This document shows positions 1 to 10,390 of a stretch of 64,000 bases of DNA, one piece after another (position 1 is the first letter of the stretch; every line of letters starts with the position of its first letter). The DNA comes from Dendrocalamus latiflorus. Its lineage: Eukaryota; Streptophyta; Magnoliopsida; Poales; Poaceae. The position numbers and the translations under genes are program-made. The stretch is from assembly GCA_017311315.1 (NCBI GenBank), contig CM029626.1:12244106-12308105 (forward strand). The letters are read 5' to 3'. A model generated the notes under the pieces. That model was not told the DNA's origin and ran no database searches. It saw nothing but the letters and a program-made list of their open reading frames with translations.

Positions 1-895
1 GTAGAAGGCAGGAAAAAAAACTGACATGAAGATGCCTATAAGGTCTATTGCTAATTCTCTCGACCGTGCAGGTTAGGCCGTTTTTCTGGACTTTTTTGAA
101 CACTCGTTTCTGGACCGGATGAGGTGACGGACTGGATGAGGTGACGTTCGAATGTTCTTACTTCAACTTCACTATATATAGATGCTGAAATACAAATCAC
201 GAGGGCATGATACGCCCGTTTACACGAGGAGAGAGTACCAGTAGGGAATTTAGTTCAGTGAGATATTAAGAAAGAGAGCGCAAATTAGGTTGGGTCAACT
301 TGAAAGAAACGCATTTTCTAGACCTCCTGAAACGTCCCAACTTTGGACAGGAAAAGTCGTCCCGTGACATGGGTCATTTTGTGCAAAATTCTCATGTGGT
401 TGAAATGGAACATTCTGATGGAAACTAACGGGATCCTGCCAATCAGGTCTACTTCAAACAATAGAGGGCAGCGTGTCGATCGCTTGTTCCTTTAAGATAG
501 CCGTGATGAAACAATGGAGCAGCACTACACGGTCGGCCGGCGCCGTATATCAAGCACACTTGCATAATGTCATAACGAGACAACGGCGTACGAAACCACA
601 GTAGCATTGGCAATCTAGCACGCAAGGAGCAGTGGAGATTAGAGAAGAAAGAAGCTAGTACTAGCAAGCATGCACGCAAGCATCTACTCATAGCCATGCA
701 CAGAAAAATGCCGACCACAAGCAAACCTTTTGGCCCATCTAGTACACGTTAGGCGACCCGCGAAACACACCATGCATTATGGTAGGTCCGGTGCATTAGC
801 ACACGAGAAAAGGCGCTCAAAGATTCACATCACATCACATCCAACTAATGATGTCCACGCATGAGATGTGCACATCACTATTGGTGATTGTGTAG
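1..895. other. intergenic, no gene recognised
   Basis: No open frame here resembles a known protein. The stretch has ordinary mixed composition with a TATA-like run near 172-180, but no coding sequence follows it. I see nothing else I can support. Confidence 0.4.
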
Positions 896-1013
896 CATGC
901 TAGTATTGTTCTTACAAGTGCCATTCTGATGAGTATATAGTACGAGGACATGCTCATGCTAGTATTGTTCTTACAAGTGCCATTCTGATGAGTATATGGT
1001 ACGAGGACATGCT
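896..1013. repeat. 59-bp tandem duplication (2 units)
   Basis: Two head-to-tail 59-bp units (896-954 and 955-1013) are identical except for one A/G difference (939 versus 998). The near-identity shows a recent local duplication. No coding role is visible. Confidence 0.9.
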
Positions 1014-3030
1014 ATTTGCATGCTAGCTAGCTTACTCATTATTGGCTTATTGCAGCGTGCAAGCAGCCAAGAGTACAATTTCCTTATAATAGTTTAGGCC
1101 CTTTAGGTTGTGTTTGGACAATGAGAGGTGTACACCGTCGAAATTCCCAGAACGCAACTAGGATTATTGGGGGCTCATTAACTTTGTTGGCTGACCTGAA
1201 AGCTAAAGGAATTCGACTGTCCGTGGAAGATTTTGCTCGGATGAGGTGAAGGGGATAGAGTAGCTAGAGTGGGTCTCGCCCACTTGTTTAGTTTTCACTA
1301 TATTAAATTGCAAGTGTGTGGAATTTCCACGAAGAATATATAATCATGTCGATTTGGTGTGCTAGATTCAATTGCTGGCAGTAGTGTAAAATGGTTCAAG
1401 GTGTAGTCTCTCCACAGAAGCACTTCATGTACGAGTCCACGTTGTTTTCGATTATGGTGAAAATAACCTTTTTTCTGCACATCAAGGGAACACCAGATCT
1501 GACGAAGTCTTCCTCCACGGTTACCTGTTACTACCATGCAGCCACTAATTTCGTCACATTGACCTCCGCATCGACCTGGCGCGGTGGGAAAAGCTTTTAC
1601 AGCCGAGACGAATTTGTGCGTCTGATAGCGAACCTGTGTCGTTCGAGGAAACAGGCATGTGAGCCGAGTCAATTCCGGACACTGGCATCGCCCTATCGGC
1701 GAGGTCTTGACTCCTGACTGGTTCCAAATGTATCTGTGGCTCTCGTGCTTTTTTCGTGCGGAGGAGCGGAGCACCAATCCAGCGTGAGAAAAAAAAAAAG
1801 GCAAACTGATGGTGAAGGCCGTGTGAATTTTCTCCGATTTCCGACATGCCGCGCGCGGCGTATAGGAAACCGCCGCCCACCCTGACCCACGGCCCACGAC
1901 TGAGGCAAGGCGGGCTCGTGCGGTCCACGAGCCGAGCCTACGTTTTTGTACTTTTTTTTTCGACGCACTTCTCAGGCAAGGCTTCTTCCACCTGGCAGCC
2001 CACGTGCTCGAGCCGAGCTTCTCTTCTTTTCTTTTTTTTCTCTCTTCTTTTTCATATAGTTGCCTTTATCTTTTCTTTCTTTCTTTCTTATTTCGTATTT
2101 TCATCCAGTTGCATCCATTTTGCCAGATGTTGTGGTATATATTCTTTTTTCCTCTTGTCATTTTAACCATTTATTTTTATTACTTTTTTATTCTATTTAA
2201 CTGATTGTCTTGATTTGTTCCACTAATACTTTTGTTTATTGAACTAAATAGTTCTTACGAGCACATTTGATTTGTTCCACTAATATTTTTGTTTCTTTTG
2301 AACATTGATGACTGATTGTTGGAACATTAAAATCAAATGCATGGGACACTGCCATTGTGGGGTACCCGACTTAAATCCGGCATCCCCAAAATAAATTATG
2401 CAATTGTCCAGGAATTTAGTTACTCACAGAATAGTATATTACATAAAATCATGGATTTTGCTCAAATTTAAAAGGTCTTACAATACCAAAAGGAGGTCTA
2501 ACGATCAAAAATTTATAAAGCCATTTGGTTGCAAATTTATAACAAAAATAAAAGAAAACTTAAAACCACAGGTGAAGCTTGAGTACAAAAAAGACCTAAA
2601 AGGCATAATCTTTCACATTGAAGGAATTATAGAATTCCTCTTTATAGGAAGCGTCGTCTTCCTCTTTATACAAATATTTATAAAAGCATGCAGGGGATTC
2701 AAATTAATCAAAGGCTCTAGGATAAATTACAACTAAATAATTATTTGATGTGCAGAAAAGTAAGCTTTGTATTTTTTAAAACATTTTTTAAAAGGTTGAG
2801 TTTAATAAAAATTTTATAACATACGAAAGTAAACGCCATAATAATTGAAAATACTACTTATGCTATGGTTTCTGGTATCACTCATCAACATAGCTTCACT
2901 AAATGGAAGAATGGTGCATTCAAATACTTTTGATAATAATCTGCAGAATTTGCTTAGCTTTACCCACATGATATCCTCAACTTGTATAGAGTTGGGATAA
3001 CAAGGTAGAAACACTGCCCTTTAGTTTTCT
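1014..3030. other. intergenic, AT-rich with pyrimidine tracts
   Basis: There is no recognisable gene. Around 1,950-2,200 there are long T-rich and CT-rich tracts. Around 2,212-2,310 a short motif (TTGATTTGTTCCACTAATA) occurs twice about 55 bp apart. Open frames of up to about 200 codons exist but have no recognisable domains and overlap one another on both strands, so I treat them as chance. Confidence 0.4.
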
Positions 3031-4780
3031 CTCGGTTCGCCGCCCACCTCGCCCTCTCGGTTTGTTGCCACGCCTGTTTGTTGTGCGCTGAGTGCAACCA
3101 TCATTGACCATCGCATCCACTCACCATTTCAGATTAAGCTACCTGTGGTTTGAACACTTGGCACAACCGTCGCCTCTGCCTCACCATGTCCCATCGTCGT
3201 AGCGCCATCAAACCGCTTTGTCGCCTCCTATTGTCCATTTAGGTGGAGAGAGCGTACTACAAGTTCTCGCTACAGCCGCCATTTTCTCGTCACTCTCTTG
3301 TCTCTCTCGTCAATACTTAAGCCATCCAAGCACATCTCCCAGCTCGCCCCTCATTACATTTTCACGAAAACCTAAGCTCCTAGCTCTTTGGTTCAGGGGG
3401 AATGTGCGCATTGTTCTCGACGCTGGTGAGCCCGTTCTAAGCCGCCATTATCACCGGTGAGCTTCTCTTCCCTTGACATTCGCGTCAGAGTATGTCTTGC
3501 ACCTCAATGTTTTTCTCTCAGTTGATGTCATAGTTAGTGCCTTGTGAAGCCAAGCCCAAGTTGTCTTCTCTAAGCTCGATGAGCTTGACCACCACAGCAG
3601 CCATGTTCTGCCATTCTTGGTGAGCTTCGTCTAGTGGCTTCAGTGTCATGACTCATCCTTCACCTCTCTAATGCCTTCCCCTCGGTTGCCGTTGCAACTA
3701 AAGCCATGGCAAAGCAGACATTTTCTCCATTTCTAGCCATTGCTTCCATTTCTGCCACTTCAATTTCACTCTTTGACACCATCTCTCACATGCATGCTAG
3801 TTGATGCATACCTTCTTGTAGCCTTTCTCCTAGCCGAGTTCACTGCCGCCAAGTGCCACCCTCCGCTAAAGCCACTCGTCGCTGTCAAGCCGTTTTGGTG
3901 CCACTTCAATGCCACCAACATCATGTTCATGCTTGTAGTGAGTCACTGATGCCCGTGCGCCCTTCTATTTGCCTCGAGAGAGCCTTCTCCACTGTCATCG
4001 CCATCGCCGTGTGGCTTGGGGACCAATGGTCACTAGAGCTGCAGTAGTCATCGTCATCGCTGCTCCGGTGATCATTGGTCCTCAAGCCATGTGGTTCTCG
4101 CATCGCCAACACCCTCAGAAGTCGTTCTAGTGAGTCACTTGTAGACTTCCCTATTCTCTTGCCTTTTTCCTTGCGGCCCTACCTCAAAGGATAACTTTTA
4201 CGACTATGTCATGATCGTAAGAGAGTTTTTGATTATGAAATGGTCGTAGAAGAGCTTACGACTAAGAAGTGGTCATAGAAAAGCTTACAGCAACCTTGTG
4301 AAATCTCTCCCCTATAGATAAGGGGTACACTTAAGGAGCGTAATGACGTAAGAATATTACTTACAAATAAATAATAATCTAAGGATCATTATATCCTTGT
4401 CATCTAGCCTCCCACTTCAAATAAAAATAGCTTACTTAAGAAAGAGAAGTCGTAGATGAATAAAGATTAGAAACAAAGCTTTTTCGATCTAATTTAACCA
4501 GAAGTGAACTTGGTCAAAAAAAGGCAATTTCACTTGAGTTGTAAAGACATATTGACTTCAAAAAGAGGAATACAAATCGGCTCTTGCCGATCTATCTATT
4601 TGGAGTAATAACTGTTTGAGTTCCTAAGATTGGTAACTGACTCAAATGGTTATAAAAACTTACACTAAGGTAACTTGTGAGCTTCTTACTTTCTCCTCCT
4701 GCCTCAATCTTCTTCGAGCTTTCTGCCGCTGACCAAGCCTTCTTCTTTCCCCAAGTTCTTCTAAATCCAAACCAATCGCT
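3031..4780. other. unidentified repeat-like stretch
   Basis: This region is C/T-rich and codon-like but full of stops, resembling the 5' LTR or leader part of a decayed grass retroelement. Around 4,198-4,290 a motif built on 'TTACGACTA/GTGGTCATAG' recurs about every 30 bp. It lies just upstream of the decayed gypsy-type ORF and may belong to the same element. I could not define ends or target duplications. Confidence 0.3.
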
Positions 4781-4788
4781 TAGAGAAG

Positions 4789-6090
4789 ATGACAAAGTTT
4801 TCTTTGAATTGGTCGATATTGGAGATGGATGAGGTGAAGATGAAAGCCTTGGTCATAGCGGAGAAGATTCTTTCAAGAAAATTTGCGAGGTGGATTGAAG
4901 CCGCTAGACAAAATTGGCCATCAGGGAGATTGGATAAATCCCAGTTTTCCAAGCTTATTGTGAGTGCGGATTTCAACTTCCTACTCACCCTTTTCTCATA
5001 GTACTTGAATACTTTGGGGTGGAATTGGTAAACTTGGTTCCCAATTCAATCACCATGTTGAGTGTATTTGTATACCTATGTGAAGCTTACTTGGGGATTC
5101 CTCCAGATATAAAAGCCTTTTGGTATTACTATGAAATGAGCAGACAAACCAAAATTACCAGAAGCTGTGGTCTTAAACTCCACGATGGCAAGACAGAACA
5201 ATACATCCAAATGTTTACTCGGTCATCATGGCTGAACTGGAAGAAGAGATGATTCTACTGGGAGACGACTAGTGAAGACAGCCTTTCCTTTGTGGGGAAG
5301 GGTGTTGAGAAGATTTCTTCCTGACACTTGGTCCAAAAAGACCTAACTCGGGTAGCCCCTACATCCAAGTATCAGAGGGCTAAGGAAAAATGGCTTATCG
5401 GCTGGCACATAGTGAAAGACTTCATCAGTCAACGTATCAACCATATGAAGAAACGAACACATCCAATGTGGATGTACTCAAGGGCCAAAGATACGATCAG
5501 TGACTACGAGAATGGTAAGTAACAATTAAACTCATTCTCTGAATTTTGAGTTCTAGTTACTGACCACTTTTATCTATTTATACATACCTTGCTTTGCGAG
5601 AGATTGATTCTCGAGTCAAAGCCATCTGTGAAAAGGCTTCAACACTTGATGTGGAGGCTCCTCTCATTTTGGTGGATGCATCCACCAAAGAAAAAATAAA
5701 CGCCTAAAGGTAATCGAAGTTTGACTTCTTCTTTAGGCTTTCGTAGTCGTAAACCATGAGTACTTAACATCCTTTCATATTGTAGAAAGTTGGCATAGAA
5801 AACCGTCAAAATGACCAAGAGGTCTAATTGATGGTAATCGAAAAAGCGAAAGAGGATATTAAAGCTCCTCCAACCAAGAAGCATCAACTAACCAAGGCTA
5901 TTGTCAAGCAAGGTGGAGGTTTGAGTGCTGCTCCTTCTTCTCTTCCTCCATCTACCTCCGTCGAGCAGTTCCTTGTAGACATAGCTGCTGTAGAGGAAAT
6001 TGGAGTGGCTGTACTAGAGCAACCAACTCCTAATATCAAGGTACCATACTATTATGATGACAAAACTGTCTCAGTTGGTGCTTCTTAAGG
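4789..6090 (+). pseudogene. decayed gypsy-type transposon ORF
   Basis: Conceptual pieces across two frames match, from memory, the accessory ORF of grass Ty3/gypsy elements often annotated 'putative gypsy type transposon'. One piece (5,005-5,252) contains the pattern 'FGVELVNLVPNSITML', an alanine/tyrosine-rich 'YLCEAYLGIPP' and 'SSWLNWKKR'. It is broken by stop codons after 5,001 and at 5,250-5,252, near 5,321, and by a frame change between the first and second pieces. A possible splice donor (GGTAAGT) sits near 5,515 and further fragments continue to about 6,090. It is a remnant with no coding potential. The family match is recognition by eye, not a search. Confidence 0.5.
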
Positions 6091-7000
6091 CTTTATTAAG
6101 CGACTCAAAAAGAAAAACTGAAAGAGTTTTGTATCTTTTATGAAGGAGACTGCTGTGGCAGCAAAACCTATAATCGAAAAGGAGACTGCTCTTCAGGTGA
6201 TCGAAATCAGTCTCGACCATCAAGAAGGGCAAGAGTAACAAAGAGTAATAGCACCTGCTTAGGATCTACGACCAGACATGGTCGGAGGTGACCCCGCCAT
6301 TCAATGACCAGACGTGGGCGTGGAGAAGAAGTCGACCTTCTAAATCCAAAATCAAGGCTAAGAAAGCAAGGTATGTAAATAAGAGCATAAAACAGTATTT
6401 TACCTTTTTTTTGTCCTCTTAAATGCCAATTCACTTCTCTTCTTGTGTCTTTAGCCTGGCTCTCCCATCGTCTGAGGATGCTTCTATCTAGAAGCCCCCT
6501 GTCATTCTCTCCATTGTCAAGGAAACAACGGTGAAGATAGTCAAAGAATTGACCACTATGACGATGGCAGGGACTGCTACTAAAGCGGAAGCGGCATATA
6601 GTAGCCCGAATTTTCTTCCCTTGTTACCTCCATTTTGCAGAGCCTTAGGTGCCTAGACGGGCCGGCCCAATATAGCACTTAAAACTTGCCAAGTTGCAAT
6701 CACTTGAAGCCGCTTGATGGGAGCGTGCCAGAATGCAGTGTAGCGTGAGGACCTAGACCGCCAGGGGTGCGTATATACGCCTCCTGCGCAGCGCTTAGCA
6801 TGTCTCCATCCACTTAGCCCACAACCCAGAAGCCAGCATATCCAACACAGTAAGACTCATGCACGGAGTTCAAGGTGAATTTTCTTTGTTTCAATCCAAA
6901 ACTTGAAATGATCATATCTTTTAATCAGAGCATTTAATTCATGATCCGTTTGAACCTTGTGTTCTTTGCGACAGGACTTTCAAAACTAGATCCCCTTGCA
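6091..7000. other. intergenic, probable transposon remnants
   Basis: Fragments continue from the decayed gypsy ORF to about 6,640. Around 6,640-6,800 the sequence is rich in 'GCCTAG/CGCC'-type motifs like those at the ends of some grass hAT elements. No gene is supportable. Confidence 0.3.
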
Positions 7001-7059
7001 TATATTTAAACATAGAAAATGATATCATTAGGCATATATTTCAATATATAAAGCAAAAT

Positions 7060-7475
7060 GTTCAGACATTACTTTCCAATGTTCCATTTGGTCATTGGTG
7101 ATGCTCTAGCGTACATATTTTGAATTAGGTAGGGAAAATGAATAGGATGGATATTAGATGTTCTGATAGGTAAAATAAATTGTTTCACACATTTGGTTTC
7201 GATGTTCTAATAGTGAGTTACTAGGAGGAATGACTAACATTCCAAGTGTTTAGTTTCAATATTCCAACGGTTCATCAATGATGTTCCAACAGTTCATAAG
7301 CAATGTTCCATGCGTTAAGTTCTAAAAAGGAATGTCTTATGTTCCACGCTTTGGTTTCAATGATTTATTGACGATGTTCCAACAATTTATCAGCAATGTT
7401 TCACAGCTAACGGGTGCGATCCAATCTTCCACACTTTTGGTTTTACTATTCCAATAATTTATTGACGATGTTTAA
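7060..7475 (+). repeat. degenerate 'ATGTTCCAA' repeat region
   Basis: A motif of the form 'gATGTTCCAAcagTTcAT' recurs many times at irregular spacing, interleaved with 'TTTGGTTTCAAT'. The copies are diverged. It looks like an old short tandem or satellite-like region with no coding role. Confidence 0.55.
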
Positions 7476-8289
7476 CACTAGTAGCTAAAAACTGCATCTA
7501 AATGAAAAGAAAAAAGATAAATTAAAATTAGACAAGTATCTCATGTACATGAAAAGAAAAAACATCGATTGACAAGTGTAAATAAACATCTAGTCCCGAG
7601 AACAACAAATTCGCGAAGTCAATATTGCAAGTTGATATCAAAGGGGCATGGCTTCTGTTGATGGCTTTTGACTGAGTGGATGAGTGATGCAAAAAGTGAG
7701 AGAGATACACACGCGAGACTGGAGTGAGAGGAATAGGATACGTGATGTACATATGATCTCTTGACTTATCCTCGGAGCAAAATAGGGATGAAAAGAGTAG
7801 GAAAGTCGATTTGAGAAACCATATATTTATATTATTTTCTGATTTCTTCAAACCGAAGTACGAAACAAAAGCCATGAGGAACGGGCTATAACATTCGGCT
7901 CTGGGAAATAGAAGGAAAAAATCGGGAAAAGAGAATCGTCAACCACAAAATAGAATTCTGGCCCTGGAGCCCACAACAGCACGTTTTGACAGCCCAAGCA
8001 CCCGGTAGCCTTCCCATGCGTCTCTAAAGAAGAAAGCGCTGCCTCCCTATTAGCCGTGTAGGCCGTGGGCTGCCCGCACGGCGCGTCATATAGGATTTTC
8101 CAACCGCCGGTGCCTCAGGGCCTCTTGCCGTGCGTCGAGCTGTCGAGGCGAGGAGAGAACGAGACCCCGACGCGCCAATGCTGAATGCACCGTCCCCGCC
8201 AGTCTGAAAATAGAACATGACTTCCCTGTTTTCTTCTTCGTGTTTCTGTTCACGTGGCAGAAATTTAGAGCACCAAGGAAATATAAGAA
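7476..8289. other. intergenic, nothing recognised
   Basis: There is an AT-rich first half and a GC-richer second half. Minus-strand frames of about 110 codons lack recognisable features. Confidence 0.3.
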
Positions 8290-9060
8290 GATATGAAGGG
8301 TACTCTGAATCTCTGCTACGTGGACGGAAATACGAAGGAAACACGAAGAAGAGAACTGAAAAACCGCGTTCCTGAAAATATCCCCGAGCTACCAGTCTGG
8401 CGCTGGATCAGCCTACCTTCCGCATTGCAGCCGCCGGCCGTGGCTCCAAAAAAGAAATTACTTCCAGGCAGCGTCATCAGCAGAAGCACGAGCCCACAAC
8501 GCGTGCAAAAAGCAAGCAACCCGCCCGGCACCTGCCGCCAAATTCCTAGTCCGGAAACCGTCCGGCCCAGGGGACGTACTACCGGCGAACGTCCGGCCCA
8601 GACACGTATTACCCGTGAACGTCCGGCCCAGGAACGTAATGCCCGCGGACGTCTGGCCGGCGAACGAGCTCGATTTGGTACACGCTCGCACTGAAATGCA
8701 GCCCACCAAAACGCCCATTTCCGCGCGCGCCCACCAGAAAACAACCAACACGGACGGAGCACACGGTGCGGGCGTCGAGCCGTCGACAGCCACGACGGAA
8801 GGGAGGAGCGCCTCGAGCGCTCGCTGCCGCCGCAGCCGGACCGGGCGGTCAACGCGGAGCAGTGCACCAAGTCCCAACTGCCACGGCGAGCTCGACAACG
8901 ACGCTCCACAATCCACACGACTCCTCTCCTCTCACCCCCATGTAGCAAACCACGAAAGTACAGCGTAACCGTTGCTAGTTGCAGCTTCAAACAGCTTGAA
9001 TACCACGGCTCTCAACAAGCAAACAAGCAACCTTTCCTTCCAGCGCAATCTGCCCTTCCA
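8290..9060. other. GC-rich island, possible first exon
   Basis: This GC-rich stretch has overlapping open frames on both strands, as expected for high-GC DNA. It includes a 30-bp minisatellite (annotated separately). No protein family is recognisable in any frame, so I do not call a gene. It could be the 5' end of a grass gene whose other exons I cannot identify. Confidence 0.3.
8559..8672 (+). repeat. 30-bp minisatellite, about 3.5 units
   Basis: Units begin CGTCCGGCCCAG at 8,559, 8,590 and 8,620, with a degenerate fourth (CGTCTGGCC) at 8,650. Spacing is 31, 30 and 30 bp. Between the conserved cores the units diverge. In one plus-strand frame it reads as a 10-residue basic repeat (ERPAQ-R-R), but nothing shows it is translated. 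Confidence 0.75.
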
Positions 9061-9215
9061 AGTCCTTCGCTTCTTTGCAAGCAAAATGCAGTAATCATTC
9101 AGTGGCTTCGCTTAGTCTGCGAGCGCAACGCAAAGAGTACCAGCACAAATATTAGCTCAATCTGATCTGCAACCGTGCCAGGTTAAAGACACATTCATGC
9201 GCAAATGGCCATATG

Positions 9216-9488
9216 GCCCCGTTCGGTTGAGCTGAAAAGCTATGGCTTATGGCTGAAAGTGCACTATAACGGCTGAAATTTTACCGTAGCTGAAGGTGGT
9301 TTATTTAGCATAATTAAATTTAAAAATTTAAAAATAGAAAAAAAATACTAGCTTATCATGGACAATGTAAACGAATACGGGAAAAAAGAACTGACAAAAA
9401 AGCTCAGAAAAACCAAAAAGTTCAGAAAAAGACGAAATTTATGAATAGTAAAAAATAAGCCAGAAGCTAAAGCTGAAATGAGCAGGGT
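9216..9488 (+). mobile_element. MITE, four-copy family, copy 1
   Basis: About 270 bp sharing the family core: 'GGCTTATGGCTGAAA' near the left end, 'TTTATTTAGCATAATTAAATTT', and 'GACGAAATTTATGAATAGTA' followed by 'AAAATAAGCCAGAAGCT' on the right. The termini form a weak imperfect inverted repeat (GCCCCGTTCGGTTGAGC versus ACCCTGCTCATTTCAGC on the other strand). Copies lie at 39,862, 41,224 and (reverse) 61,451. This copy is the most diverged at its ends. Confidence 0.65.
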
Positions 9489-9767
9489 TAAGTCGGCTGG
9501 CGATACATCACGAAGTTAAAATGAGCCAGTAAAAGACGGGGAGAATCAGAATCAGAACGTAGGAAAGCTGAAATATGGAGTACTGGAACAGTCTAAACGG
9601 TATTGTTCGGGCACATTTACAGACAAGTTTCTGAACAGTATACTGCTACACTTGCAGGAAGCCAATTAGGCTATTATTCATCTCCGGGAATGACCCCAAA
9701 ATCGTAGCTACACAATTTATGCCCCAACGCAATCCAGTCTAGAGATGGTGCCGGCATAGCTCAGGAC
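9489..9767 (-). other. original 3' flank/UTR of the FTHFS gene
   Basis: On the minus strand this sequence directly followed the FTHFS stop codon before the hAT-type element at 9,768-10,389 inserted. It now begins with the outer copy of the 8-bp target duplication (9,760-9,767). It probably supplied the ancestral 3' UTR. I did not find a convincing poly(A) signal. Confidence 0.5.
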
Positions 9768-10389
9768 CAAGGATCAAAAAACCGGTACCAGAGCAAATCC
9801 CGGCCACCGGGCGGTACCGGTAACCGGCCGGTTACCGGAAAAATCGGTGGAAAAACCGGATAAACCGGTGGAAGAAGAGCTTTGCTTAATTCTAAGTTCA
9901 TATATCAATCAAAAGCTGCTCAAAACATCACATTTCTTCCCCTTATATAGATAGGGAAGGGGATTACACTTGATTACTAAGACTCTTAGGAATCCTGAGC
10001 AATCTTCATTCAAATGACCATGAACCCTCCTTGAAAGTCCAAATGGCACATATTACTGAATTTGATGCTGGCATAGCCGCATAATGTAAAAGTTAGTGTT
10101 AAACAATATAAATATCATTAGGAAAACTAACTTTTACATTGAAAATTTGAAAATTCCTAGTACATTTATGGAAAAAAGTTTGAAATCAAGCACGGAAAGT
10201 GCATGCATCTTCCTAATACATTTTCTTAGTGCTAAATAATGAAAATATCATTAGATAAACTAATTTTTACATTCAAAAGTTTAAATTTGAATTAAATAAA
10301 AAACCGGCGGTTTTTTCCCTCCCGGTCGGCACCGGTAAAACCGGTTACCGGCGGTAACCGGCCGGTTACCGCCGGTATTTGGAACACTG
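9768..10389. mobile_element. hAT-type non-autonomous element at FTHFS stop
   Basis: A 622-bp element flanked by a perfect 8-bp direct repeat, CTCAGGAC, at 9,760-9,767 and 10,390-10,397. The extra G before each copy is consistent with the element ending in ...ACTG. Termini are imperfect inverted repeats: CAAGGATCAAAAAACCGG and, on the other strand, CAGTGTTCCAAATACCGG. Subterminal regions are dense in ACCGGTTACCGG palindromes. Inside, a segment around 10,085-10,135 (AAAGTTAGTGTTAAACAATA...) recurs in diverged form near 10,228-10,275. It has no transposase ORF. Eight-base duplications plus CA...TG-type ends fit hAT (established knowledge). The insertion point lies across the FTHFS stop codon. 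Confidence 0.85.
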
Positions 10390-10390
10390 C

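Noticed and set aside
1298..1968. Overlapping 91-199-codon frames on both strands
   Set aside because: Mutually overlapping, with no domain, no splice context and no family resemblance.
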